Assembly (NCBI GenBank): GCA_025330725.1 | Contig: JAIWND010000004.1 | Location: 186,001 to 250,000, forward strand | Origin: Chlamydoabsidia padenii | Lineage: Eukaryota; Mucoromycota; Mucoromycetes; Mucorales; Cunninghamellaceae | Direction: 5' to 3' | DNA length: 64,000 nt | Shown here: positions 10,399-23,700 of the stretch, piece after piece | Position numbering within the stretch: position 1 is the stretch's first letter | Layout: every line of letters begins with the position of its first letter | Translations under genes and position numbers: made by a program | Notes under the pieces: generated by a model | What the model was told of the DNA's origin: nothing | What the model saw: only the letters and a program-made list of their open reading frames with translations | Databases searched by the model: none

Positions 10399-12518
10399 CT
10401 AATCCTTTATCAAAGGGCATTGTCCAGAGGTAAAGACTTGAGCAACATCGGACCAGAGTTTCTTGACATCGTCGGCGTTTTCATCGTTAAAGTGCATTCG
10501 ACAATCCGCATTGTTGACACTATATTCGAGCAATTCTGTTTCCTTTCCCATTTCATCTCCTTTGGCGGTAGGTCGATAAGCTTCACGGAAAGTCCAGCCC
10601 ATATCGGCACGTTCGGGGAAAGGTCGGGGCGCATCTGGGTCGTCTTGTAAATCCAATTGTTGCAAATCCATCAAGAATCCCGACAGACGTTCGCTTTCAC
10701 CACCAGGGAAGGAGGCAAATTGCATTCGGTTGCCACGGATACCACCCAAACCCATTGCCGCCACTTGATGAGAAATGCGCAGACGAGAGGCAACAATAGC
10801 ACAGGTAGAGCCACATCGACCATCGGACAAAATAAGGAGATCTTCGGCTTTCCAGGGCGTCTTCTTGGTCTTGTCAATAGTGAGTTCGGATTCCCATCGT
10901 TCGCAGCTAAGTGATACCGGTTGAGAGAACTTGACCTGTTCTTTACCACGAGTGTAGGTGTTTGTTTGAGTAAACCAATCAGCATCTTTGTACTTGTCAT
11001 TCTTGTAATCGCTCCATTTGGTGCCTGGGATCGCAATGGCTTTCTTGATCACACGTTCCAAGAAGGGTGAGTATTTGATGTCGGAAGGATAATCGGGAGT
11101 AGTACCAAAGAATGTGTTGATGATGAATTCACCAGCACAAGCATCACCACCACCATTGGAGGATAAGTCGAGAATAATCTTCTTGATGCCCTTTTTTTCA
11201 AATTCCTTGAGACCAGAGTAGAATGTATCAATAAAGTCTTGTCGATCACCAGATTGAATAGAAAAGCTTTGGATATCAATGACACCCACGTCAGCATGAG
11301 GTGCATCCAAACCAATGAATTCCACATAAGGACCCCTGGAGCCGCCAGCAGCAGCATTTCGAGCAGCTTCAGGAGACAAATCAAACGCTTGACCTTCATG
11401 CATCAATCGTAATTCTTCGACATCCAAATGACCAATGGCACCACGTTTAGTATAAGCAGTATGAGATGATTGACAATAGTTTTTCCAGTAAGAAGTGGCG
11501 TCGTTAAAGTTGGTGGGAACTTGAGCCACCCAAGGTACCTTTACAGTAAAAGGTTCTTGAAATTCATCTTGAGCTGGGCTTGTTCCTTTTTTGGGGCATC
11601 GCAAAGTGTAAGAGTGCATTTCTTGTGCTGGTAAGAATCGATGGTAACCAAGATCATCCGCACCGTCGTCCCAACCATGGAAATAAGTCTTGGTGTTCAT
11701 GATATTGTTGAAGCAAGTGTTGACATCTTTGCTTTCGCCATTGTTGTTCACCGCATAGTTGACGATCATATCCATAGCATTCTTGTCATCTATTTGAGTC
11801 ACTTCACAGCCAACCCAAGATTCTTTTGCTTCAGGCCAAATATCGTTTTTGACGTATGCCACATTCACCACAGATTTTTGATCACGGACAAGAGCGTTAA
11901 GTTGAATAGGTTGCCAAAAGATGAATTGTCGATAGCAGAAGGGTGAATAGACCTAGAGAGGAAAAAAAGATAAGTAAGTATGTTTAGGTTTCAACAACTA
12001 AGTATGTATGTTCTTACCAAGTGAGTGTCGTGGACCTTGTCAAGTAAAAGTGCAACTGATTCTTGGAATTCACGATCAGACTGCCACTTTTCATGTTGAA
12101 TTACATCGAGTCCATGATGAATGTCCACAGGTACAGCAGATAAACCTTCTACCTTTGGAGGAGAAGTGGCAATTTCCTATAATATGATAAAGAAGGACAG
12201 TTGTTAGTAATAGATCAGGGGTAGACGAGAATAAAGAGAACTTACATTAAAAACGTAGAGTTCCTTGGTGACCTTTCGTACTGTATCCAATGTTTGAGTG
12301 GCGATAGTTTCATTGTAGGGAAAGTGATCCAAACAAGCTTTGGCTTCATGGAAGGTCGCCGTCGTTTTACCAGCAATAGCAGCGCATGGATCCGATTGGT
12401 GAGATGTTGTAGTGGTGTTTGGTGCTGCCGTCACAGATGAGCAAAGTAAAGTGATGGCGAAAAGGATGGATGGTAGTCCTGTACTATAACCACTAGAAGG
12501 GTTATTGACAAGTTTCAT
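10399..12518 (-). CDS. Secreted S41-type (CPAF/tail-specific-like) serine peptidase
   Basis: Three exons (12518-12246, about 12177-12019, about 11952-10399), product about 650 residues. The ATG at 12518 is chosen because it gives a signal peptide: MKLVNNPSSG then hydrophobic LPSILFAITLLCSSVTAA. The middle has a PDZ-like segment (ESWVGCEVTQIDDKNAMDMI), and the last 300 residues are an S41 peptidase core: VGVIDIQSFSI, KKIILDLSSNGGGDACAGEFI, then DLLILSDGRCGSTCAIVASRL, where Ser of GST is the likely nucleophile. The layout is like fungal secreted S41 proteins related to Chlamydia CPAF. Several Cys suggest disulfides. A secreted processing or nutritional protease is inferred; substrate unknown. 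Two upstream motif copies lie at 12711 and 12892. Confidence 0.82.
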
Positions 12519-12710
12519 GTTTTTTGTTATAAAAGGTAGGGTAGAATAATAAAAAACAAGAAAAAGAGTAAAGGATTGGGAAGGGGAGGAAGTAGAAAAG
12601 ACGATAATAAAAAAAAAGAAAAGACAGAAAGAAAAGGATGTTAATTGGTCTCTCAGACTAAAAATAGCTTTTGAAAAAACAATCCAGAGGATCAATGTCG
12701 CACGGGCACG

Positions 12711-12722
12711 GCGGGATTTCAA
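12711..12722 (-). promoter_or_regulatory. CCCG-type upstream motif (TTGAAATCCCGC on minus strand)
   Basis: Strong match, 193 bp upstream of the S41 peptidase start, same strand as the gene. Confidence 0.55.
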
Positions 12723-12891
12723 TTCATTTACAATAGTTCCCCTGTCTTGTTCTTTTAACTTGATTTCATTGATGCACAACACTGTTTAATAAGTTGATGT
12801 AGCTACTGAGATTGACATTGTAAACTATTTTGTATCATCAGTCTATTCACATTCTCTTTACTATATACTTTGGAGAAAAGACTCATCCATA

Positions 12892-12906
12892 TTTCAAATT
12901 CCGATC
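12892..12906 (+). promoter_or_regulatory. CCCG-type upstream motif (TTTCAAATTCCGATC)
   Basis: Second, opposite-strand copy upstream of the S41 peptidase gene. Confidence 0.5.
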
Positions 12907-13122
12907 CGTGCTAAGTGCTAAGAATAAGAAATCCTTTATTGATTTGGTTCCTGATTCACACCCCACCCACGTCAGAAGCAACAGCAAACCTTGTCAAGTT
13001 GATTAATTAAATATTAAGCGATCGTTTATTGTTTTAATGTCAAAATATGTATCCATTAAAAAAAGTAAGTTGTAATGATAAAGATAATAAAATCAAAGGG
13101 GGAGGAATCTAGCAAGATACAA

Positions 13123-15468
13123 CTATTCTATACCATGAGGCTTGACGACAATGTTGGAATAATAAGATTCGGTTGGCTTGACAAGACCAGAGGTAGAATG
13201 AGTTTCATCCGAGAGTCGTTCTGAGTATGGTTTTGTTGGATCATCTACATAAGTGCCAGTGGTATCGCTGAATTCAGACATGGGCTTCATTGGTATACGA
13301 TCATAGTTTGTAGGTTTCATCTTGATGGATTCTTGAGCATGTTGTTGCTTAACAGTGCCAAGATTCGCCAAAGGTAAAGCAGTAACAGAATGACCAATTG
13401 CTTGTTGTTGTTGCTGCTGCTGTTGTTGTACACCACCCATAAACTTTTCATCCGTTGGTCGAGCAAATTCATCCCCAAATCCATCTTGACCATAAACAGG
13501 TGCAGTAAAGTCTGTTGTTGGTTCGCTAGAATTGAATACTCCACGTCTGTATAAAAAGTATCCACCTATCGCAATAATGGCAATCTAAAAAAGTGAAGCA
13601 TGGTCAGTTTATATTATCAATGAGAAGAATTATATACATATATATAGTTCAAATTACCACTGCAATAGCACCAACGACAATACCAACAATGACACCGGTA
13701 CTAATCCCTGGGTTTGATGATTCAGTCGATGTGCTGCTGGGTGTCCCAGTAGTGTTGAATGAGGGAATGGCTGTCCAGGCAAAGGTAGTGGTATTGAGTA
13801 CATAGGAATCGCTCATGACATTTCCATTTGCATTGGCACCAAACATGACAAACAGAGAGTCGTTACCATAGAGTACAGCTAATAAGAGGTGGAAAGAGTA
13901 AAGTAAGACAAAAGGATAGGTATGTTGTATGTGAGTTCACTTTACCGGAGTGACCAAATCGAGGTCCAGGGCCACCACTTTGGAATATAACTTTGTTCCA
14001 TTGTCTTCGTGTAGAATCAAACGTATAACAATAGTCATTCAACACTATAAGAAAAAAAAAACATGAGTATACTTTGTAAATCGTCATACTCTTACTTGTA
14101 TTACCACTATAACCATTGACACCACCATACATAATAAAAGTATCAGAGTTGGGTACTACAAGAAGAGGAGAGTAAAATGTGAGTAAAGCAAAAGTAATTA
14201 GTTAGACAAGGGTTGACTTACAGACAGTCATAGTATGCATTTCTCTTCGGGCAGGATAGGTGTAGCCAACGTTAAAGTAGTTTGTGTTGTTACCGGATTT
14301 GTTGTAAGCCAGGAATTCATACATGTAGTTTTCTAAACCAGGCACCTTGAAGAGAGAGTCAGAGCTATCGTAGCTGTTTTTAAAGTTATTATAAGGGAAG
14401 GTCATTGATAATCCACCATAAGAATATATATATCCATTTCGCATGGCTGCCACCCCTTGATGGAAGGTAGGGTTGTATCTTGAGGTGGAATCTATTGTTG
14501 GTGTCAGAGGTGTAGCGGTGAGTGCTGTCCATTGAGGGTTCTATGGTAAAGAGGGATCAAAGCCTGTAAGTGTTATTGTTTTGACAAGGTGATCATTAGC
14601 ATATTACTTACTTGGGCTTCTATTTTGAATAAAGTCGTGTTGATATTAAACGATGTTGATTGTGGACTTGGCCTGCAAATTAAAAAGAGAAAAAGAAAAG
14701 ATGAGAACCTGTATCTTGAAATATTTCAAATCCCGATCCCTCTTACGGAATTCCACCAAAAAGCCAAACCGAGCCATTTGCATCCATTGTCGCTTGAGCG
14801 CCAAACCTAAAAACAGAGACTATCAATCCACCATCTCTTTGCATTGCCCCCCCTTTTTTTTTTTACCCTTGAGAAGTCAAGATTGTATTGGCAGGAAATT
14901 GACCGGTCGGGATGGTTTGCCAATTGTTCTGATCGGCAAAGTAAATGGTGGTGAGATTTCGAAGATTAGGGTTGGCAGCATAGCTTTTTTCAGATCCCGC
15001 TCCACCAAAGACAAGATAAGAGTTGTCAGATACTTTTACATGAGCGAAATCAGCTCGTGCTTCCAAAGAAAACCCGTTCGTTGGTGGAGGCACTTGTTGC
15101 CATTTCTACATGATTGCTAAAGATGAGACCAATATATATAAAGAGGGAGTTCATTGTATTTACCAGATTAGTGGCATCTTGAGTGGTGGTGTAGTTGGTG
15201 AGATCGAGTACATAATGATTGTTCGTGAAAGAATCAGCATAGCCTGGATTATTCGCTGATTGGTCACGCACTGCTCCACCAAAGCAAAAGATTTTTTTCC
15301 CCAAGAGTTCACACCCTGATTGCGAACAATATTAATTAGGAACACAAAAGGCATTCATCCATGTGTCGTCTTGTTGATCTATGACTTACCTTGTTTGTAC
15401 TGCGCTTGAGGAATCTGTTGGGCCAAAGTCAATGGCAAACTAAAAATCAGAAATAGTGCTCGTCTCAT
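13123..15468 (-). CDS. Kelch-repeat type I membrane protein
   Basis: About nine exons. The ATG at 15468 opens a signal peptide (MRRALFLIFSLPLTLAQ). The ectodomain has kelch blades: KKIFCFGGAVRDQSANN; SYLVFGGAGSEKSY; a short exon near 14760-14808 (ATMDANGSVWLFGG); GYIYSYGGLSMT; FVMYGGVNGYSG; and RRQWNKVIFQ with GPRFGHSG. A Ser/Thr-rich stalk (about 13740) precedes one membrane helix (GVIVGIVVGAIAVVI, then IAIIAIGGYFLYRRG across an intron). The cytosolic tail of about 140 residues has an 8-9 Gln run and is rich in Lys/Pro/Ser, ending KPHGIE. Similar single-pass kelch proteins are numerous in Mucoromycota and of unknown role; cell-wall or polarity functions are guesses. One intron (near 14724) holds a perfect copy of the dispersed CCCG motif. 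Confidence 0.83.
14724..14739 (+). promoter_or_regulatory. CCCG-type motif inside kelch gene intron (TTTCAAATCCCGATCC)
   Basis: Near-consensus copy lying within an intron rather than upstream of a gene. Confidence 0.5.
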
Positions 15469-16094
15469 TTATTGACTTGTTGCTTAAAATGAAAAGAAAA
15501 AGAAAAAGAAAAAGAAGAAGAAAAGGAGTGAGAGCGGGGGAAGAATCAAAATATTGGTTGCACAGTTACACGATCAACTGAAAGTCAAAAATGGTAATCT
15601 TGATCCGCGCCACACTTTTTTGGAATAGCGACTTGCAGCACATTGTATTCCTGCTTCGCCTTCGAAACAAGACAAAAGAAAAGAAGACGTACCTAGTTCA
15701 AAGCATCACAAAAGCCAAACCAAAAGGTTGGAGGCACCACCCACACTAATCGGAAAACGTATTTTGCATGAATTTATTCTCTATTATGATATTACAAATG
15801 TTCCAAGATGGCGATGCATTAACATATTTAAGCAATTATGCAAACTTGACTGCGGGATTTCAAAATTAAATAATTTTACATTCCGATATACATAGTCAAT
15901 TAAAGAAGGAATAGTTTCATTTTTATTTCTTATGTACACAAAGAAGATTTATAGGTAAGTAGAGGGAATAGACCAAAGTAACTACGATATAAGATATAAT
16001 GTATATATGTATAAAAGGAGAGAGGGGGGGTGATAAACTAGGCGTGATAGTAATATATAAAAATAAGGGGGGGGAAGTAAAAGAATCCAATCCA
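15469..16094. other. Intergenic: kelch gene promoter, areA 3' side
   Basis: Has motif copies at 15852-15865 (minus) and a weaker one at 15874-15887 (TTTTACATTCCGAT). No gene recognised. Confidence 0.6.
15852..15865 (-). promoter_or_regulatory. CCCG-type upstream motif (TTTTGAAATCCCGC on minus strand)
   Basis: 384 bp upstream of the kelch gene start, same strand. Confidence 0.5.
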
Positions 16095-18958
16095 TTAGTC
16101 ATGATCCATCAAATATGAATCTGGAGATGAAGATTGTTGTAGTTGCGAGGGTGGTTGATTAAGCTGCTGTTGATGTTGGTATGATTGATGAACCTGTTGT
16201 TGATGATGATTTGATGAGGAAGACATCGTGGCAGCCATTTGTGTCGCTTGTTGTAAAAGGAGTAGCTGTTGAATTTGATCCGAGCTTAGTGATAGTAAAG
16301 AAGTGTGCTGTTGATTAGATTGAGATGATAAATCCACTGAAGATCGATGTTGTGCAGCCAGAATACCCATCAATGATAAATTAGGTGCACTTCCCACTGT
16401 TGGTAACATGTTGATTTGTTGTTGTGGTTGTTGAGTATTAGGTAAGATCGTTCTTGGTCCAGGCACATTCAATGAATGTTGCTGTTGCTGCTGTTGTTGC
16501 CGTAAAAGAACATCCCTAAAACTACTAGTTCCAGAAGAATGTTGCTCAGGTAAAGATCCAGAGATCGTCATGGATGAAGGTCTATTCGAGGATGCGGATG
16601 ATGTTGATGATGGCTGAGTTTTATCATTCTTCTTTGTGTTCATCGAGTGTCGTCGTTGTCGCTTGTTCAAAGTTTGATCATCCCATCGCCCTTGAGTGAA
16701 TGTGATAGGTCGATTGGTCATAGGTTTCGATTGTTGCTGAGTATTTGATGACAATGGTGATGATGACAAGACAGAGGTGGATGATGTTGTTGTATTGTTG
16801 GCCCCCGCAGTCATTGGTGCAATAGCTGTGGGAGCAGATTTAGCAATAGCGATGGAAGAGGAAGGAGGAGCCATAGTAATGGGCACCATTCCTTTATCAC
16901 CAAACCCACCAGAAGAGATATTGATCATGCCGGTTCCACTTGATCGTTTTCCTATAACTCCCATTGTCGATCCACCAAAGTTGACAGGTCCTTTGCTGTT
17001 GATGGACGATAAAAAAGTGTTGGCCGATTTCCCTTTTGTACCACGTCCTCCATTATTCGTAGTCATATTGGCATCGTTGCTATTGGTGTTATTAGTGTTG
17101 TTTCCATCCATACCAGTTCCACTATTTGATGACCCACCAGTAGTTGTACTTCCATTTCTGTTTCGTTTCTTGATCACATCTGTTTTGAGACTGAGTGGTC
17201 GTACAACACCATGCAGTTTCAAAAATAATCCACAAGCATTACATAAAGGTTGACCTTCAGGATCACGTCGCCACAAAGGAGTTGTTCCCGTGCCACAGTT
17301 GGTGCATGACGTCGATTGCGTAGTTGTAGTTGTTGTAGCTGTTTCTGTTACTGTATCCTTTTTTGCCGAGTCATCTGATTTGGTATCGAGTGAATTGGTC
17401 GAAGTAGTAGAATTCCTAGTAGTGGTGGTGGCAAGTGTTGGAGGTGAAGTGTCGATCGAATTATCATTTTCATTGGGTGCTGCAATTGTAGATATATCTA
17501 AAAGCAAATCAAAACAAGGGGTGAATACTTCTTTCAATCATCCCATCGTCTTTGGTTTACCTGAAGCTGATGCTGTTGATTTAGTATCGGTCGGAGTTAA
17601 TGGCATAAACATGCTATGGTGTTGAGAAGTTGAGTGATCATTATTATTATTGTTATTGTTTTCTTCATTATTATGTTGAGGTTGTCGAGCATACATGTGT
17701 AATAAGGCTTCAAAACTAAGTGATCCAGGGTTAGAAACAAATTCACCAGAAGCAGAAGATGAAGAAGGTGGTGGATACATTGGATGTTGTTCATGTGAGG
17801 ATGATGGTGGTGAGTTGGATGTTTTCTGCAAGTCTGGATAACCTAATCGAGGGAATAATGCCGGTTGATGTTGAGGTGAATGATGATCATAGTGTCGATG
17901 ATGATCAAACGTAAATGGTTGATGCTGTTGTTGCTGTTGTTGCCCCTGCTGTTGATGTTGCTGATATTGAGTCGTGGGAATAGAATGACTTGAAAAAGTC
18001 ATGCCTGCATGCGTTGAGAAGGAAGATGGTTGAAATGACATTCTAAAATCTTCTTCAGTATCTTCATCCATATCAGAGTCAGTTGGTAAATCCACAGGAA
18101 TAGTAATACTGTTGACACCATCTGGTATTTGTGAGTAGTATCCATTGTTACTAGACTATGTAATAAGAGCAAGTTAATATAACTCATCAAGTCCTTCTTC
18201 TCCTCCTCCTCCTCCCCCCTTCAATAAATACTTACATCCATGTTATAGTTTTTTGAGTCAAATCCAATTTGAGGTGATGGTGATAGTGAAGGTGGTGAAG
18301 GAGAATAAGCCCGTGCTGATCCATATACCAATACGTTTTTCTTGAGTTGAGAAGAAGGTCTTGGTCTTGATGGTGTACGTTGGAAAGGAGGTCCGCCGCC
18401 TAAAAAATCAATCATGTAAGGAGGTGCTGAAGAGGATAACATGGTAGTAGTATCATCAGGTGCAGGTGGTGAAGAAGGTTTGTTATTGTTCATATCTTGT
18501 TCACAATAGTTAGAAGACAAAGTAGAGTCATCCACCATGTCAGTATCCTCATCTTGTTCAATCTTGACTTCTTGTTCCATTTTTGCTTTTTCTGCTGCTT
18601 CCTTTTTCTTGAGAGTCATAGCCATCATTCGCCAAGTTAAATTTTCCAGTCGTGAGCCATTGGGTAAAGTATCTTTTGCTTTAGTGTAGAGTCGCCATAC
18701 TGAGGTTGCTAGAGGATCCTTTTTGCTGGCTGAATCACTATCAGTGTCTTGATCAGAATCAGAGTCGTCGAGGGCCGTGTTGGTAGAGTTGCCGTTATTA
18801 CGTTTGGTATTCGTCTTGGGTTTTCGTGGTGGGAATAAAGAATCAGATAGTAGAGTTGCTGCAACTGAAGGAGGTGAGGTAATTGCTGATGCTTTTAGAT
18901 CTAGTTTCTTGTCGACTACACCATTGGCTCTTTTTTTTTCCATTGATCGGTCGTTCAT
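16095..18958 (-). CDS. areA: AreA/NIT2-type GATA transcription factor, nitrogen regulator
   Basis: Three exons: 18958-18236, about 18156-17550 and about 17500-16095; about 900 residues. Exon 1 carries the conserved fungal GATA-N block ([19 protein letters not shown] then [17 protein letters not shown]), diagnostic of AreA/NIT2. The single zinc finger lies early in exon 3: [34 protein letters not shown], with the basic tail [15 protein letters not shown], the expected C-X2-C-X17-C-X2-C. The remainder is Gln/Ser/Asn-rich low complexity. The family activates nitrogen-catabolism genes at GATA sites when preferred nitrogen is absent. The third exon begins with [10 protein letters not shown]; the open frame upstream of it is intron. 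A motif copy sits 187 bp upstream of the start. The short C-terminal NmrA-contact motif of ascomycete AreA is not evident; the protein ends SYLMDHD. Confidence 0.92.
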
Positions 18959-19144
18959 TATTAATATAAACGAAGGTGGTGAGAATCAAGTAGTATTTAT
19001 GATTATGTGTAGGTTAAAAAAAAAATTAAAAAAAAAATAAAATAAAAAAAGGTAAAAGGTAAAATAAAAAAATAATAAGGTTGAGGGAAAGAAAACAAAC
19101 GAATTGAAAAAAGGTTGAATCCTTGGGTGGAAATACAACTTCGC

Positions 19145-19156
19145 CGGGATTTAAAA
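19145..19156 (-). promoter_or_regulatory. CCCG-type upstream motif (TTTTAAATCCCG on minus strand)
   Basis: 187 bp upstream of areA, same strand as the gene. Confidence 0.55.
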
Positions 19157-19809
19157 ATGCATTTGTCTCTCTCTCCCCTCCCCCAAAGTATTGTTTATGT
19201 GGTTTACCATTACTTTTAAGCTTTATAACACAAAAACTTTTAGTTAATAATATAATATATAGAGCAATCATTCACCATTTAAATTATACATCAGACTCAT
19301 GTGATGATATGAGCTTGTTAGAATGCCCTCAGTGGAATTGTCGGTTGAATCGTTTCTCCCAAATAAAGTAAAATGGTTGGACGAAATGGGACAAGTTAAC
19401 CAATCAGAGTACTGGAAAGTTCATCAGCGGAGAATTGATCCAATCTTTGAAATCCAGGCTTACACCTCCTTTTTTTTTTTGCCCCCAACAACTTGGCACA
19501 CAGGCGGCATGAGAAATCCATACTTTTTACCCTTGAGCCAATAAGACAAGTAAGAACGCACAGCTTGTTGATATACAGGAGTAATAAACAGGGATTGTAT
19601 TATATGGTCATGCCATTTTATCACTAAACTAGACTGCATGCTTAGGAATTCCTTTGCTAAGACCTTTTTTTTTTTTTTTTCCTTTATAGTATCCTCACAC
19701 ATTTCAGAAAGGAAGCATTTGTTTTTAACTTTGACTATAATTCACAGCATTGCATCGTTGGTTTGTCAATTTACCGAACAGCGGGGATGGCAAACACTCA
19801 GGAACAACA

Positions 19810-19824
19810 TTTGAAATCCCGCTC
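19810..19824 (+). promoter_or_regulatory. CCCG-type motif (TTGAAATCCCGCTC core)
   Basis: Consensus copy in the areA/F-box intergenic region, about 850-950 bp from either start codon; the CATTTGAAATCCCGCTC context begins at 19808. Confidence 0.5.
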
Positions 19825-20611
19825 AAGCGTGAGAATTTCGGTAGGCACCTTATTTTGTCTAGCTCGTTTACTTTATTAGTTCAAGTACAAGTACGTACAT
19901 TAGCCCACACATATCATCTTACCCTTATTGATGATAGATGTAGTGAATAGTAAAGAATTCATTCAATCGGACGAAAACAAAAAAAAAAAAAAAAAAGACG
20001 AAAGGCGAGCTATCCTATCATCTGCAGGCACCGGGAACCTGGAACTAGAAGAAGCAAATCGGTATTTGAAAATCACCAATGCAAGAGCATGATTGCCCAA
20101 CTCCATCGTTTACAAGTAGCTCCATGTATAGAATGCTCCTTTTTTTTATCACTCTCCCTTAATCAATTAAGTTTATTATTATGTATTATACTAAAGACTG
20201 CTCTACAAAGTTTACCATTCATTCATAAGCATCATTTTCTGATCCAGGGTGAGCCCATCTGAGCGTCATTTTCAATGTCCGCTCTAACCACCAAGGTGAA
20301 AGAGCAATCGTCGTTCTCAAGCACCATAATCAATACAGTTTCCTCTTTCAGACCCCAAGAAGAACCATTAACATCTTTGTTCCCTGATTATTAGTGCTGT
20401 TACCATCTACAGACAATGGTTTATACTTGATAATCGGGTTCTGATCTTGCTCTGTTTTTAATGTGCATGATTAAAAGTAAGTGTACTGTGGTAAAGGGTA
20501 TACCTTTGAATAGATGTACATACAATCGAAAAGGGTAGCGAAAAGAAGATATGGGTCTCATTTTACCCCATGAAGGAGTTCTTTTCAAATCTACCAGAAA
20601 GGTAAGGTCAC

Positions 20612-20612
<1 letters not shown>

Positions 20613-20669
<57 letters not shown>
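20613..20669. repeat. Poly-T tract (57 bp)
   Basis: Longest homopolymer of the window, about 110 bp upstream of the F-box gene start and followed by a short poly-A (20677-20691). Confidence 0.9.
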
Positions 20670-20670
<1 letters not shown>

Positions 20671-20776
20671 GCTCAAAAAAAAAAAAAAAAGACGTCTGAG
20701 TTCAATTATCACCCTTTCTCTTTCTCTCTTCCAAAAAACTCTCTACTCTTACAACATTATTGTTGATCTTGTATAC

Positions 20777-23700
20777 ATGGATCACTTACCTGATGAAATC
20801 ACTCTACGTATTGTCAGTTTTATTACAACCAATGAATGGCAGTTACTCGAACTGGAAAAAGTGTCTAGGAAGTTTAGATGGTAAGTACACACCTGAAATA
20901 ATAGAAGAAATGAAACTAACCCACTGTATTTATCATGTCTTGTTTTATTAGTATTATAAATGATCAAACTCTTTGGTATCAACTCTTCCAACAAAACTAC
21001 AAAAACTGGGGTCATCAAGTATCTTATGCCTCTCGGCGACCACTCATCGACTGGAAGGCCTTTGTTATTCATCTCGCCAAACAGAAACTACGAAGTCGAT
21101 CCTTTACGTTTGACTTTGTGCCGGACGAATCAAGTGTGGATCCTTTAATCAACCGCAAACGCAAGATACATGAACTCGCCAGGTCTTCTTCTTCTTCACC
21201 ATCACCACCTTCTCATAAGACTCTGACTCGACAATTTGGGTCTATTCAGTCATCCGTGAACACCAGCAATGACACTGAAGATAACGATAACCACAGTAAT
21301 GGCAGCTATAATGAAGACTACTCAACTCATAACAGTAACAGTAACAACAATAATACATCAACAACAACTGCCTTCTCATCTTCCTCCTCCTCCTCCTCCT
21401 CGTCTTCTCCGTCTTCAACAGCTACTGCTTTTAATAATACACTAACGGATATGACCTCACCCCCTCCATCGACTGACTTTACTCCTTTTGGGCCATCTTC
21501 CTCTATACCCACGGCGGAACCATTTTTTGATCGAGAATCACTGCGACATTGGATCAATCGACCTCCTGCTCCTTTCCGGATTCAAGATCCTCTTGTGGTG
21601 GATATCAATCGGATGACTCGAACTGGTATGGTGGCTACTGGAAAACATCGGAAAATCAATGTACGAAGCGGCTATCACACCAAGCGATCTGAACATAAAA
21701 TACTATTCTGGGAATATCCTTCATGGCGGCTGGTACGTGAACTTGAAATCAACTTTGTCCCTTCGGAGATCACTTGTCAAGTCATTGGTGTCCAAACGGT
21801 ACGAATCAAGAAACTCTCAAGTAGTCCTGGCGACGATCAACCTTATCAATCTATTCGTTTATTTGCTCTGGCTATCGGACAACCTATCGAACAGCGTGGT
21901 CATATACCTATTGATCCTGATCATCCTGAACTCGAAGATCCGGACGGGAATGATGATCGTGTAGACTTGTGGCAAGCTGTTTTGATCTACCGGCTCTACG
22001 ATGATGGTACTACTCAATGTTTGGCTCACTTGCCTTTGGATGGAAAATTTATGGGAAGAGAAGTCTTCTTCTTTTCGGAATACTCTTGGACATTTGGCGA
22101 CACTGATGAAGTGAATACGGATAATGGCAAACAACGTCATGTCAAGGATTGGTTACAAATGATTGCTCCTGAAAATACTGATTATGATCCTCACTTTACC
22201 TTGTTTATGTTGGCTATTGGGCCTACGTCTCGTGATACTGATGGTTGTGGCAAACTCGTCCAGTTTGATCTCCGTGGTGATGCAAATGTTGTGGATCCTT
22301 CTCTAACCTCGGTGGCATGGAGCTCGACTTCTTGGCGTATCGTACCTACTAGACGAGGATCAATGCCTCTGTATTACTACTCGCAACGACGACAGCATGT
22401 ACAACAACAGCAACAACGACTTCAACAGCAATATTCACCTCTTCGTACCGAACTTCACCATCGGCAAAACACAGAAAATACACCATTCGGATCAAATGAC
22501 AAGGCACCTTCATCAAAACCACCAATACCAGCAAGAATTATTCACAATGTTTATTTAGGGTCTCATGTAAGCTGTATGATTCATTTCCAGTACCCAACAC
22601 ATTTGAATCACTTGATCTGTACTGGCAGCTACGACAATAATGAACTCTCTGTTTACGATTGGCGTTTTGGTGTCAAGGTTGGCACTCTACCTTGGAAAGT
22701 CGACGAGCAACAACAGCAACAACCACGACAACAAGAGGAAGAAGAACAGGACCATAACCATCAACCACAGCAACCAATAGGTCATCACCAAGAACAAATG
22801 GGAAGGAACATTCGGCACATACCACTACTGAATCATCTACATCATCGTCAACCTCCAATCCGGCAACAACAGTTCCCTAATCATCCTCCAGCACCACCTC
22901 CAACACAAACTGATCATCAAGACAATCAAGACACGAACGATATACAACCTGCTGAACCGAATATCAACTTGACCACTCCCGGTGGATTGGCATTATTGGT
23001 AAGAAAGAGAAAAGAAAAGAAAAAGCTACTACATAGATAATTAACTTTTTTTATATCATCAGGACGAACCTGGTGGATTCCTTGACCAAATTGCAGATCA
23101 ACTACTACAAGGACACCAGGATCAAACGGCAATGAATATTAGCGACAATGAAGATGATGGCATGGAAGACGACGATGACGATGATGACGAATTCGAAATG
23201 ATCCGACATGAAGTACGACCTTGGGGCCTAGAATCAACCATGGTACTTCCGCCATATTGGGACTACCGCACACCAAGTAACGAAGAACTGGCTCACCGTG
23301 GATTCAGATTAATAGCTGTGGGCGACAATAGGGTAAACAACCGGATGAACCGACTCGAAATCAAGGTATGGGATATCTCATTTTTACTACAACAAGAGTG
23401 GGATCCTTTGCAACGACGTGAAGACTCGGGTATTGGCACGGACAGCAATGATACGATGACGGATGATAACATGACAGGGATCACTACAACTGGCGATAGT
23501 ATGGAAGAATGGCAGAAACTAGTGGAATGGACCAAGCTCTTCCCATGGTGGCGACGCGGTACTCAAAAACTACGCTTACTTGGTCTACGTATGGCACACG
23601 AACGAGCGGAACTGGACGAACGACGCCATGCATTATCAGCAGTGCCTTTTGAAATTCGACGGTTACTAAAACAAGACATGAAGATACGGCAGTTGGCTAC

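Larger units (their letters stand above)
12519..13122. other. Intergenic: S41 promoter and kelch 3' side
   Basis: Contains motif copies at 12711-12722 and 12892-12906. No gene recognised. Confidence 0.6.
18959..20776. other. 1.8-kb intergenic region between areA and the F-box gene
   Basis: Divergent promoter space. No exon chain recognised on either strand. It contains motif copies at 19145 and 19810, short A/T runs, and a 57-base poly-T at 20613-20669 just before the F-box start. Confidence 0.55.

Noticed and set aside
17501..17537. ATG-initiated N-terminal extension of areA exon 3 ([13 protein letters not shown])
   Set aside because: This stretch lies between a good donor (GTAAACC) and acceptor (TTTTAG) and is intron.
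16777..17625. Plus-strand hydrophobic Val/Leu-rich frames across areA
   Set aside because: Reverse of Asn/Thr/Ser-rich codons; areA on the minus strand is certain.
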